Assembly: GCA_023662865.1 (NCBI GenBank)
Contig: JAMPIK010000021.1
Location: forward strand, 1-38,671
Direction of reading: 5' to 3'
Length of the DNA: 38,671 nucleotides
DNA from: Prevotella sp.
GTDB taxonomy: Bacteria; Bacteroidota; Bacteroidia; Bacteroidales; Muribaculaceae
Shown: one piece after another, positions 26,666 to 34,324 of the stretch
Numbering within the stretch: position 1 is the stretch's first letter
Layout: each line of letters begins with the position of its first letter
Notes under the pieces: generated by a model
Databases searched by the model: none
What the model saw: the letters and a program-made list of their open reading frames with translations, nothing else
What the model was told of the DNA's origin: nothing
Program-made: the position numbers and the translations under genes

Positions 26666-27795
26666 TTCTGTTCGTAAAATTTTTTGGGTAGTATTGTCCG
26701 AAAGTCTGCTGACATAATTGCATCTGCCATAATCTTTGGTGTGTCAGCCAAATGATAAGGATTGGTTGCGTGCTTGGCAAGTTGCTGACATTCAGGCGAC
26801 AAGATTGTCTGTAAACCTTCAAGAATTGAAGCTTCGTCACCCTCGGCGTGAATCACACTTGCGGCGCGAGTGCGGCCGCGTTGCCGGATACCGATGTCAA
26901 GAGTTGGAATATGCATCGAGGGTACCTCCACAATCCCACCGGAACTGTTGCCAATCACTCCCTGCACATTATGAAGAGCTGAAATGTATCGAACCCTGCC
27001 CAAGCTTGGTATCACCTTGTAATTCATCGGGTTGGAGGCGGCAAACTCATTCAGCATCCCTATGAGGGGCGCGGGGTTCACATCATTGTTGGGGTGAGTG
27101 AAGAGTACGCGCAAATCCGGCATTTCGGCCAATGCTGACAGAAGTTCGGCAAGTTGTTCGGTTGCAGGGCGTGAGTCGAGTGTAGCGGCATGCATCGTGC
27201 ACAGAACGGTGGGCGGCTCGAATTTAAATCCGATTGACTCTTCAAGTTCTTCGCACGGAATCGGGTTGATATTCAATATGTTGTAAACACCGATTGCTCC
27301 GGTATGGATAACGCGCTTCGGCTCTTCGCCCATACTTATTACTCGCCGGCGATATTCGGGTGTTTCGCACAGGTGCAAGCTCGCCAACTTGGTAATTGCA
27401 TGGCGGAAACAATCGTCGAAAGCACCTTCGGACACAGCCCCGCCGGCTATGTGCACAATCGGGATGCGCTCCATGGAGGCCGCCAGTGCTATGGCAAGCA
27501 TCTCGAACCGGTCGCCAAGGCAAATGAGGCAGTCCGGCTTGATGCGTTTCAATGCCTCGGAAAATCCGATAATGCAGCCGGCCGCCTCGGCTGCCGGTTC
27601 TTCCGGAGTGCGCACGGCTGCTGCTATCTCAAAGCCATCGGCTCCTATTTCCTTATAGGTTGAGCCCATAGCCTCCATATAGTGCATTCCGGAGGCGATG
27701 ATATACACCTGTCCTCCGCGAGAACGCAATTCAGCGGCAAGCGGAGAGAGCAGTCCCCAGTCTGCACGTGTAGTTGTGGCTATGGCTATTCTCAT
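26662..27795 (-). CDS. legG: Hydrolysing UDP-sugar 2-epimerase (LegG/NeuC family)
   Basis: Releases UDP from a UDP-N-acetylamino sugar while inverting C2, giving the mannose-configured precursor for the synthase. The 377-aa protein starts MRIAIATTTRADWGLL, the TR-A/D nucleotide-binding start of the family. It contains CLICLGDRFEMLAIA, VHIAGGAVSEGAFDD, VLCTMHAAT and VIGNSSGGIVEVPS, the last with the conserved SSG loop. This marks the GT-B-like epimerase_2 family. The substrate may be UDP-diNAcBac (legionaminate route) or UDP-GlcNAc (sialate route). LegB and LegI next to it favour the first, but LegC and LegH are not in the window. It overlaps legI and legF by 4 nt each. Confidence 0.85.
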   Translation of the reverse strand: MRIAIATTTRADWGLLSPLAAELRSRGGQVYIIASGMHYMEAMGSTYKEIGADGFEIAAAVRTPEEPAAEAAGCIIGFSEALKRIKPDCLICLGDRFEMLAIALAASMERIPIVHIAGGAVSEGAFDDCFRHAITKLASLHLCETPEYRRRVISMGEEPKRVIHTGAIGVYNILNINPIPCEELEESIGFKFEPPTVLCTMHAATLDSRPATEQLAELLSALAEMPDLRVLFTHPNNDVNPAPLIGMLNEFAASNPMNYKVIPSLGRVRYISALHNVQGVIGNSSGGIVEVPSMHIPTLDIGIRQRGRTRAASVIHAEGDEASILEGLQTILSPECQQLAKHATNPYHLADTPKIMADAIMSADFRTILPKKFYEQK

Positions 27796-28820
27796 GGGCG
27801 CGTGGCTAATTCAATCGGCTCATCTTCGGCAAAGTCGCGAGGCGAGGTCTGACCCATGACTTCGTCCCAAAGCATGGGAGAAACGCCATTGCCGGGGCGT
27901 TTGACGGTCACATTCTCTTCGGTGAAAGCCTCCCCTTTCTTGATTGGACGAAGGGCGACAATGCTTTTGCGGGCAACCGCCATATTTTTGCGCTCGCTCT
28001 GAGAAACGCGCTTTTCGCCGTCGCCGAGGGCCTGCTCGATATTGCGGATTGCACGTACCATAGCGGCCAACTCGTCCGGCTCAAGCGAGGCACGATGATC
28101 CGGGCCGGGAAGTTCGCGCGACAAGGTGAAATGCTTCTCAATAACCTGAGCACCGAGTGCCACGGCGGCTATCGGTACCTCAATGCCACGGGTGTGATCG
28201 GAGTATCCTACACGCACACCCAATTCCCGACCGATTGTCGTCATGGCTTTGAGGTTGACATCGCGCATGGGCGTGGGATATTCGGTGTTGCAATGAAGTA
28301 CTGTTATATCGTTGAGAGTCAGCGGCCCGGAGGTGAGTATATCCAGAGCGGCGCGTATCTCGTCGAGAGTGGCCATGCCGGTTGAAATGATCACCGGACT
28401 GTTACCGGCGGCTATCTTGCGCAAGTAGGGCAAATTGGTAATCTCTCCGCTCGGCACTTTCATAAAATCTTGACCCAACTCATTGAGCACATCAATACTG
28501 ACGAGGTCAAACGGGGTGGACATAAAGCCGATACCCACTTCTTCGCACAAAGCCTTGAGCTCGGTGTAGTCGGTCAGAGGCAAGTGGATAGCCTTGCACA
28601 TTTCAAGCTGCGAGCGGCCCTCGCCGTCAGTGTCTTTCTGATACTCGGCTTTGGGGGCGTATGTAGAGATAACCAACTCCGGCACAGCGGTTTGGAATTT
28701 GACATAGTCCGCTCCGGCCGCTTTGGCGGCAAGCACCATTTCGCGTGCGCGTTGCAGAGAGCCGTTGTGGTTTACTCCGGCTTCTGCAATAATTATAACG
28801 TGTTGAAAATCAGTTGTCAT
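27792..28820 (-). CDS. legI: N,N'-diacetyllegionaminate synthase (NeuB family)
   Basis: Condenses a 2,4-diacetamido-6-deoxymannose-type sugar with phosphoenolpyruvate to form the nine-carbon acid. The 342-aa protein has the TIM-barrel motifs IIAEAGVNHNG, ADYVKFQT, FMSTPFDLVS, VIEKHFTL and GPDHRASLEP. A C-terminal SAF (antifreeze-like) domain follows from about residue 280. The segment KVPSGEITNLPYL and the HCNTEYPTP stretch match LegI (Cj1327) as I remember it, more than sialic acid NeuB. Its start overlaps the ATP-grasp gene by 11 nt and its stop overlaps legG by 4 nt. Confidence 0.88.
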   Translation of the reverse strand: MTTDFQHVIIIAEAGVNHNGSLQRAREMVLAAKAAGADYVKFQTAVPELVISTYAPKAEYQKDTDGEGRSQLEMCKAIHLPLTDYTELKALCEEVGIGFMSTPFDLVSIDVLNELGQDFMKVPSGEITNLPYLRKIAAGNSPVIISTGMATLDEIRAALDILTSGPLTLNDITVLHCNTEYPTPMRDVNLKAMTTIGRELGVRVGYSDHTRGIEVPIAAVALGAQVIEKHFTLSRELPGPDHRASLEPDELAAMVRAIRNIEQALGDGEKRVSQSERKNMAVARKSIVALRPIKKGEAFTEENVTVKRPGNGVSPMLWDEVMGQTSPRDFAEDEPIELATRP

Positions 28821-29760
28821 AGAAAATTACTTCTTTCCAATAGCGAGCCATGAGAGTGTTGTTTGTCCAGTCGGAGCAAGGAGTGAGCGGCACACCGAGC
28901 GACTCTTGCAGGATATAGTCGGCAATGGGAGCCCCGGCATAAATCGAACAAATCACGCCGCCTCCGAGACGCGGATTAACCTCCATGAGAAGGAAGCGGT
29001 CTCGCTCAAGGTCGTGAATGAATTGAAGAGTGACCGGGCCGCGCAGTTTGAATGCGTTGATTACCTTGCGGCACATCTGCTCAAGGATGTCTGACTTCAC
29101 GGTGCGTGTGCGAGTCACTTCACCGCCCATCACCTCCTCGCGCAGACGGGGTACGGTGCAAAGCACTTCGCCCTGCATATCCACATAACAGTCTACCGTG
29201 TACTCTTTTCTGTGAGAGATGTATTCCTGTATTATATAGTCATTTATGTTTTGCAGTTGCATGAGGTCCTCCATATTCCGAAACACCTTGATTCCTCGCG
29301 AGGCGGAGCCTCGGCGGGGTTTGGCAATTGCCGGAATCGAGGCTGTGAGCACCGTGTATGTTTCCGGAATCGGGATTTCGGCATCGCGAAAAGCTTTCGC
29401 CGCTTCCACCTTGTCAAACATCATAGCGGCCACGTTGCTTTCGCTCACCGGCACAAAAACATCGGGCATGAGGGCTGCGCACTTGGCGGCTATCTCTATT
29501 GCGCCGTCTACAAAGGGGAGAATGATGTTGACCTCTTTTTCGCGGCATATCTTGACGATATGATCCTCCACTCCGGAATCCGTCCATTTGAGGCCGACAA
29601 TCACTTCGCCCACAGCTGCAATGGGCACCTGATTGGTGAGTTCATAGCTGAGTATTTCGAGTTCATGACCCAGCCGGGCGGCACTTTTCATGAGAAGCTC
29701 GGCCATGGATACGCGGCGCGCACCGCCGAGCATCAATATAACTGTCCGGTTGCGTTTCAT
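28810..29760 (-). CDS. ATP-grasp ligase of unknown specificity in the legionaminate operon
   Basis: A 316-aa ATP-grasp enzyme of the CarB/PylC-like type. The N-terminal Rossmann-like part (VILMLGGARRVSMAE, then NIILPFVDGAIE) is followed by the ATP-grasp domain with the ATP-binding lysine region AIAKPRRGSASRGIK. YIIQEYISHRKEYTVDCYV follows, and then the metal-binding end DRFLLMEVNPRLGGG. Such enzymes join a carboxylate to an amine or other nucleophile through an acyl phosphate. It lies exactly between legB and legI, overlapping both (4 and 11 nt). It could add an acyl or aminoacyl group to the amino sugar, or act in an unrelated envelope step. No substrate can be read from the sequence. Confidence 0.82.
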   Translation of the reverse strand: MKRNRTVILMLGGARRVSMAELLMKSAARLGHELEILSYELTNQVPIAAVGEVIVGLKWTDSGVEDHIVKICREKEVNIILPFVDGAIEIAAKCAALMPDVFVPVSESNVAAMMFDKVEAAKAFRDAEIPIPETYTVLTASIPAIAKPRRGSASRGIKVFRNMEDLMQLQNINDYIIQEYISHRKEYTVDCYVDMQGEVLCTVPRLREEVMGGEVTRTRTVKSDILEQMCRKVINAFKLRGPVTLQFIHDLERDRFLLMEVNPRLGGGVICSIYAGAPIADYILQESLGVPLTPCSDWTNNTLMARYWKEVIFYDN

Positions 29761-30737
29761 TGATTGTAAATATCAGATTTATAATGTTTTAAATTCTCAG
29801 GGTTGGTAAACCATGCAATCGTTTTCTCCAATCCCCGTTCAAGGGTGAAGCGGGGAGTCCAGCCGGTGAGGGCGCGGAGCTTTTCCGCGCTGCCGAGCAG
29901 ACGGCGCACCTCGCTCTTTGATGGGCGCAGACGAGCCGGGTCTGTAACCCATTTCACATCTGCATTCATCAGCCGGGCTATGGTTTGGAGTGTTTCCTGC
30001 ATCGAGACTTCTCGTTGAGTAGCGATGTTTATCTCCTGCCCGGCCACTTTTTCAATGTCGGCCTCGGCAATTGCGAGGAAGCCGCGAGCCGTGTCTTCCA
30101 CATAATTGAAGTCGCGAGTCGGGGTGAGGTCGCCCACCTTGATTTCGCGAGTGCCGTTGGCTATCTGCGTAATTATTGTGGGGATAATTGCGCGAGCGCT
30201 TTGCCGCGGGCCGAAGGTATTGAACGGTCGGACAATAGTCACGGGCAGCGAGAAAGCGTTGAAGAAACTCATGGCAATGGCATCGGCGCCGATTTTTGTA
30301 GCGGAATACGGGCTTTGCGGTTGACGAGGATGTTTCTCTGTGATGGGTACCTCCAAAGCTGTGCCGTAAACCTCTGATGTCGAGGTTACCAAGATGCGGC
30401 CTACCCCCATGTCTCGCGCTGCCTGACACATATTGAGAGTGCCTTTTATATTTGTGTCGACGTATGAGTCCGGGGCGATATATGAGTATGGAATTGCGAT
30501 GAGTGCGGCCAAATGGAACACCACGTCAACCCCTTTGCATATGTGTCGGCAGAAGTCCGGGTCGCGCACATCGCCGCACACCACTTCGAGGTTGGGGTGG
30601 TGTACATGTTCGAGCCAGCCCCAGAAGTTGAATGAATTGTATTGCGAGAGAGCGCGAACTGTGTAGCCGCGATCGAGGAGCAGTTCCGTGAGGTGTGAGC
30701 CGATAAATCCGTCGGCTCCGGTTACTAATGCTACCAT
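29757..30737 (-). CDS. legB: NAD-dependent UDP-GlcNAc 4,6-dehydratase (LegB)
   Basis: Converts UDP-GlcNAc to its 4-keto-6-deoxy form, the first committed step of legionaminate synthesis. The 326-aa SDR protein has the NAD motif GADGFIGSH (residues 7-15), the TSTSEVYG segment and the catalytic YxxxK (Y144, K148). The stretch RALSQYNSFNFWGWLE and the later FNTFGPRQSARA are, as I recall, characteristic of LegB (Cj1319) rather than PseB or other dehydratases. It overlaps the lipoprotein stop by 7 nt and the ATP-grasp start by 4 nt. The next enzyme of the known pathway, the aminotransferase LegC, is absent here. Confidence 0.87.
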   Translation of the reverse strand: MVALVTGADGFIGSHLTELLLDRGYTVRALSQYNSFNFWGWLEHVHHPNLEVVCGDVRDPDFCRHICKGVDVVFHLAALIAIPYSYIAPDSYVDTNIKGTLNMCQAARDMGVGRILVTSTSEVYGTALEVPITEKHPRQPQSPYSATKIGADAIAMSFFNAFSLPVTIVRPFNTFGPRQSARAIIPTIITQIANGTREIKVGDLTPTRDFNYVEDTARGFLAIAEADIEKVAGQEINIATQREVSMQETLQTIARLMNADVKWVTDPARLRPSKSEVRRLLGSAEKLRALTGWTPRFTLERGLEKTIAWFTNPENLKHYKSDIYNQ

Positions 30738-31138
30738 TTTCTGAAAGTATATATGGTGGCGGGTTCGGAATAGGAGAGAATCATTTCTTTGCCCGTTAAT
30801 TTTATGATTTGTAGTTCACATTCGCGAGGCAAGCCGGTGAAGCGGTTGGGCGCGAAGTCTTTGTCGGGGAAAGAGAGAAACATCGTGTTGTCTTCAATAC
30901 AGTAGCTGCCGAAGGTGGTGTAAACATCGTGATGATCAGCCACTTCCTTCATTTCAATGGTTGTGTTTTGAAATCCCCAGTAAATATTGCCCGGATATTC
31001 CGGCAGGTCTGTTCTCTCTGTTTGAATGGAGGTGAGATGCCAAAGACCGAAGAGTTTGCCTATGTCGCTGTTGTTGCGAGTGCAGCCGCACAAGGCGAGG
31101 AGTAACAGAACCGGGATTATTTTTTGTAAGTGTTTCAT
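30731..31138 (-). CDS. Small lipocalin-like lipoprotein
   Basis: The 135-aa product has a lipoprotein signal peptide (hydrophobic IIPVLLLLALC) with lipobox ALCGC, giving Cys19 as the acylated residue. The mature part begins with a lipocalin-like GLWHLTSIQ segment and continues as alternating beta strands, as in many small Bacteroidetes lipocalin-like lipoproteins. The ligand is unknown. It overlaps the wzi-like stop by 4 nt and legB by 7 nt, so its production is tied to the sugar pathway. Why an outer-membrane lipoprotein sits inside a sugar-nucleotide operon is not clear. Confidence 0.75.
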   Translation of the reverse strand: MKHLQKIIPVLLLLALCGCTRNNSDIGKLFGLWHLTSIQTERTDLPEYPGNIYWGFQNTTIEMKEVADHHDVYTTFGSYCIEDNTMFLSFPDKDFAPNRFTGLPRECELQIIKLTGKEMILSYSEPATIYTFRKW

Positions 31139-32709
31139 TTACAATAAACGGGGATTTGGTATGAGACATTGAGCAAGACACCGAAGTTGTCGCCGTAGAG
31201 CGTGCCGGCATCGAAAGCCACGGTAGCGCCGAGGCTCAAGTTCGGGTTGCGCGGCAGAGTGTATTGCGCATTGAGCATAGCCGAAGTGTCGTGTCGTCTT
31301 TTCGGAGCCGGGACAAAGGGTGTACCCCACGAAGTGCGATGAGAGACGATTGCGCGCCAGATCATATTTTCTCCGGCTGCGCCTTCGGCGCCGAGCTGGA
31401 AGCCGCGCACACGATTGTCGGTGAAGCGCAGGTAGCCATCGGTGTTGTATATCGGAGCTTTGACGAACGGGCTGCCGATGCTCATGCCATAGTTGGCCCA
31501 CCCGTTGTATGTCACATTATTATAATAGTCGTCGGCACCGGTTGCCTCACCGGGAATTGCCGTACCCGGGAAGTCAGCCGGATCCCAGTGCATCGGGCCG
31601 CTCTGGTTGGTCAGGTCAATGTATTCGGCCAGTATACTCTTGATAATCGGGGAGTTGTCCGCAAAATCATACTGCAGCCCCCATACGCCGTCAAAGCCGT
31701 TGAGCTTGCCGATACCCGAGCCGTCTTCCCACGGGGATTGCATATAAGCTTTGAGAGTGGAGCCGTTAGCGAAGCGGTATCTGAGCAAGAGATCCCAAGA
31801 GCCGAGGTGGTTGCCGCTGTAATAAGTTTCGACAAGCCCTTCCGGAGCGGAGCCTTTTGCCCAAGGGAAAATCGCATTGACAAAGTCTTTGAATTTAACC
31901 GGCGTTTTTATGGTCGCAAATTCCTTGCCGTCGGCATATCGGTGCCATATGCCGCCAAACTGGGTAGCCTGCTGCATACCGACAGTGACGGAGAAAGGTT
32001 TGTCGGGGTTTGAGCGGAGATACAGCCGGGAGTAGTGCATCAGCGAGCCGGTGGTAATGAAGGAGTTATAATAGTTGAAGTGATCTTCGAGCCAGCCGTT
32101 GTCGGCAAATTTACCCCACGCCAGTTCGCCCTGTATCTGCGCCCAGCCGTTTGTGAAAGGAATGTTTTGGAAGTCGATAAACCCGGCTCTCACTTGCGGG
32201 ATAGGGCGAGCATTGTTGCTGAGCACAAGGTCGCCGGAGGCAAGAGGCGAGTTGAACAAGCCACTTTGGTCGGGTTTCATGCCGGCATAGATGAATACAC
32301 CCCGGAATTTTGCACCGGCCCACAGCTCGCGCAGACTGATGTAGCCCGGGTGGCAGCCGTGTTCTGTCCAAGTCTGCGTTGTGGCATCATATCGCTGATA
32401 ATCAACGTTTGAGGCATAGCCGGCAAGGGCACTCACGCCGAAGCCGTATTCAAAACGTTTTTGGAAGGAAAGGGGACGAGAAGCCCTCAGATATTCCTGA
32501 ATGCCTTGTGGTTGAGTGAAGAGGTCGAGAGAGTTTGAGGCAATATAATAAGGAGCGAAATCTCCGGAGCCGAAGTTGGCAAAGGTTGTGGCTTGCAAGT
32601 TGAGTAAAGGCCGGGAAAGAGAGTCGGGGCTTTCATCGGCATACGCGAATGAGCAACCGAACCATCCGGTGAGAGTCAATATGGCTGTGAATGCAAGTTT
32701 ATTTACCAT
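31135..32709 (-). CDS. Wzi-family capsule assembly outer-membrane protein
   Basis: Wzi proteins are outer-membrane barrels that help hold capsular or surface polysaccharide at the cell surface. The 524-aa protein has a signal peptide from the ATG at 32709 (MVNKLAFTAILTLTGWFGCSFAYA) and a mature region rich in aromatic beta strands. The family features GVSALAGYAS, LRELWAGAKFRGVFIYAGMKP and FTNGWAQIQGELAWGKF are visible, and it ends in a strand LLNVSYQIPVYCK. The frame stays open upstream to 32799, but that part lies within the acyltransferase gene, whose stop overlaps this ATG by 11 nt. It may anchor a glycan containing the nonulosonate made by the genes downstream. Confidence 0.85.
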   Translation of the reverse strand: MVNKLAFTAILTLTGWFGCSFAYADESPDSLSRPLLNLQATTFANFGSGDFAPYYIASNSLDLFTQPQGIQEYLRASRPLSFQKRFEYGFGVSALAGYASNVDYQRYDATTQTWTEHGCHPGYISLRELWAGAKFRGVFIYAGMKPDQSGLFNSPLASGDLVLSNNARPIPQVRAGFIDFQNIPFTNGWAQIQGELAWGKFADNGWLEDHFNYYNSFITTGSLMHYSRLYLRSNPDKPFSVTVGMQQATQFGGIWHRYADGKEFATIKTPVKFKDFVNAIFPWAKGSAPEGLVETYYSGNHLGSWDLLLRYRFANGSTLKAYMQSPWEDGSGIGKLNGFDGVWGLQYDFADNSPIIKSILAEYIDLTNQSGPMHWDPADFPGTAIPGEATGADDYYNNVTYNGWANYGMSIGSPFVKAPIYNTDGYLRFTDNRVRGFQLGAEGAAGENMIWRAIVSHRTSWGTPFVPAPKRRHDTSAMLNAQYTLPRNPNLSLGATVAFDAGTLYGDNFGVLLNVSYQIPVYCK

Positions 32710-33628
32710 TGTATGTACCGATGTGACGGTTCTTTTTGCTTTCGAAAATTTCGGAAATGGCGAAGAATATTCCGCTCTCCTCCACATTGCCGAACTCATC
32801 GTTTATAGCCGTGCCGAACATTTTCATGGTGGGAGACAGGCTCATGTAAGCGTTGACAAGCGGGGGTATATTGAGGCCGTGCGCCCGGATTTGCTGATTG
32901 AGGATTTTGTAGTCTTCCTTGAAGCTGTTTCCGCTGAAGAGTTTCTGCAAAGAGTCTGTGTCAGTGTCCATTGCAATCTGTTGGAAGGGGCGCACGAGAT
33001 TGTCGTTGTCCGGGAAATGCTTGTGAAGGAAGAACAGCAGCATATCGCGGCACTCGCGATTGTAGCCGGGATACATTGTGACCTTGCCGAACAGATATTT
33101 TATTTCCGGGTAAACCACGGTGAGCGCACCGAGACCGTCCCACAAGTTGTCGAGGGCGTAGAGTGCACGCGCACCCGCTTTGCTGCTTTGGTATTCGAGA
33201 GTAACGAAGGAGCGACCGAGCTCAATGGTTTGCGGCAGGTATTTTTCAATGAAAAGGGGCGAGAAGCTGAACATATGAGAAGAGGCGATGCGCGGCTTGT
33301 CCGGGGCGGTAAATTTGATGTCGCGCCCGAGAATAAACCTGTAACCGCCGATGATTTCGCGCTCTTGGGGATTCCACACAATCAGCTGACGGCAAGGGGG
33401 TTGCATAGTGTCAAAATCATCGATGTCGCAATCCTTGCCGGTACCGCCGCCGGCATCACGGAAAGCTATTTCGCGCAGACGGCCAATTTCGCGCATTGTG
33501 TTTGGAGCGCAAAAGGCATCAATTATATATATGTCGTTGTCGCCCTTATTTGTGTGCCGTAGGCGTCGGTCTTCAGTGAGTTCGGCCTCAATGAGCTCAC
33601 GGGGCACGGGTTTAATAACGTCCTTCAT
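32699..33628 (-). CDS. GNAT-type amino acid N-acyltransferase (GlsB/OlsB-like, hemolysin family)
   Basis: The 309-aa protein belongs to the acetyltransferase/hemolysin group with the segment PPCRQLIVWNPQEREIIGGYRF and the later ELGRSFVTLEYQ. Relatives in Bacteroides (GlsB) and Rhizobium (OlsB) transfer a 3-hydroxy fatty acyl chain to glycine or ornithine, the first step of acyl-amino-acid lipid synthesis. The O-acyltransferase partner (GlsA/OlsA) is not next to it. It is the first gene of the eight-gene unit. The predicted transcription start lies only a few bases before its ATG, so the message is close to leaderless. The amino acid used cannot be told from the sequence. Confidence 0.75.
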   Translation of the reverse strand: MKDVIKPVPRELIEAELTEDRRLRHTNKGDNDIYIIDAFCAPNTMREIGRLREIAFRDAGGGTGKDCDIDDFDTMQPPCRQLIVWNPQEREIIGGYRFILGRDIKFTAPDKPRIASSHMFSFSPLFIEKYLPQTIELGRSFVTLEYQSSKAGARALYALDNLWDGLGALTVVYPEIKYLFGKVTMYPGYNRECRDMLLFFLHKHFPDNDNLVRPFQQIAMDTDTDSLQKLFSGNSFKEDYKILNQQIRAHGLNIPPLVNAYMSLSPTMKMFGTAINDEFGNVEESGIFFAISEIFESKKNRHIGTYNGK

Positions 33629-33635
33629 TTGGGTG

Positions 33636-33667
33636 CGAAATTACAAAAAAAACGTTGATGCAGCAAA
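33636..33667 (-). promoter_or_regulatory. Promoter of the acyltransferase-wzi-leg operon
   Basis: Read on the minus strand there is TTTG (33667-33664), a 20-nt spacer, and TAATTTCG (33643-33636), one mismatch to TAnnTTTG. Only 7 nt separate the -7 box from the ATG at 33628, so transcription starts at or just before the start codon. The promoter lies in the short gap after the GYF_2 gene stop at 33683. Confidence 0.65.
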
Positions 33668-33682
33668 CGGGATATGAGGAAG

Positions 33683-34261
33683 TCAGCGTAACAACCACTG
33701 TATCAGCACAGACCATGCAATAACGCCGAGGCATATAGCAATACCGCCACACATTTTGGAAGAAGAGGCGGTGTTGAAACTTTCGGGTATGAGTCCGGCC
33801 TGCCATTGTTTTTTTGCTTTTTTTGTAAGGAAAAAAGCCGGAATGCCAAGCGGGAAGAAAAGGATAACAGCCAAAAACAGGAAAAAGGTAGTGAAAGTGG
33901 CCGGCGGCATACCCTGCTGCATTTTTTCCTGATCGGGGTCAGAGTAAGTTTGCTGTATCTGTTGGCCGACAGCGTTATAGAAGTCGCGCCTTTTCAGGCC
34001 TTTATAGTCTTCATCGGCCATATATTGCGGCACGGGCGGGGGAGGCGCGTCGGGAGCACTGTCCGTTTGGGGCGAGGGGTGCATGAGGTCAAAGATACGG
34101 TTTCGGAAGAAGCGACATATGTCGGCAACTTCATCGGCCTTTTTCCAGTCGTCCATACCTTTGCACCAAACATAAGTGTCGGGCATCAGGCCGGCCTTCA
34201 CGAGGTCCGGCAGCTCCATAGGGCCTGTTTGTTCGTTGTTTATAATTGCGTAGTATTTCAT
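33683..34261 (-). CDS. GYF_2 domain membrane protein
   Basis: The 192-aa protein opens with a GYF_2 domain (residues 1 to about 50: MKYYAIINNEQTGPMEL, VWCKGMDDWKKA), which in bacteria is thought to bind proline-rich peptides. A linker with PPPPVPQY follows, itself a possible ligand for such a domain. Two hydrophobic segments (FFLFLAVILFFPLGIPAFFL and GGIAICLGVIAWSVLIQWLL) then form a small membrane anchor. The ATG at 34261 is chosen; a TTG two codons upstream is also possible. It lies 63 nt after the NlpC/P60 gene, with a REP-like hairpin between. Function unknown. Confidence 0.8.
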   Translation of the reverse strand: MKYYAIINNEQTGPMELPDLVKAGLMPDTYVWCKGMDDWKKADEVADICRFFRNRIFDLMHPSPQTDSAPDAPPPPVPQYMADEDYKGLKRRDFYNAVGQQIQQTYSDPDQEKMQQGMPPATFTTFFLFLAVILFFPLGIPAFFLTKKAKKQWQAGLIPESFNTASSSKMCGGIAICLGVIAWSVLIQWLLR

Positions 34262-34303
34262 TTCCAATTGAATATGAAAGTGTTACAGTACGGTGCATTT
34301 TGC

Positions 34304-34324
34304 GGACGCATGAGCCGTGCGTCC
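34304..34324. repeat. REP-like palindrome
   Basis: GGACGCATG-AGC-CGTGCGTCC folds into a 9-bp stem (one G-U) with a 3-nt loop, directly after the NlpC/P60 stop codon. It resembles a palindromic REP element (GTAGGGACGCACGG...) that I remember as widespread in bacterial intergenic regions. On the minus strand it could reduce transcription into the downstream GYF_2 gene or protect the upstream message. Only one copy was seen in the window. Confidence 0.6.

Noticed and set aside
32710..32799. Earlier start of the Wzi-like protein at 32799.
   Set aside because: It lies inside the acyltransferase gene and would bury the clear signal peptide that begins at 32709.
32576..33562. A 328-codon plus-strand open frame across the acyltransferase gene.
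   Set aside because: It is the longest shadow frame in the window, but the minus-strand frame has clear GNAT/hemolysin family motifs, a promoter and coupled junctions, and the plus-strand product shows no family pattern.
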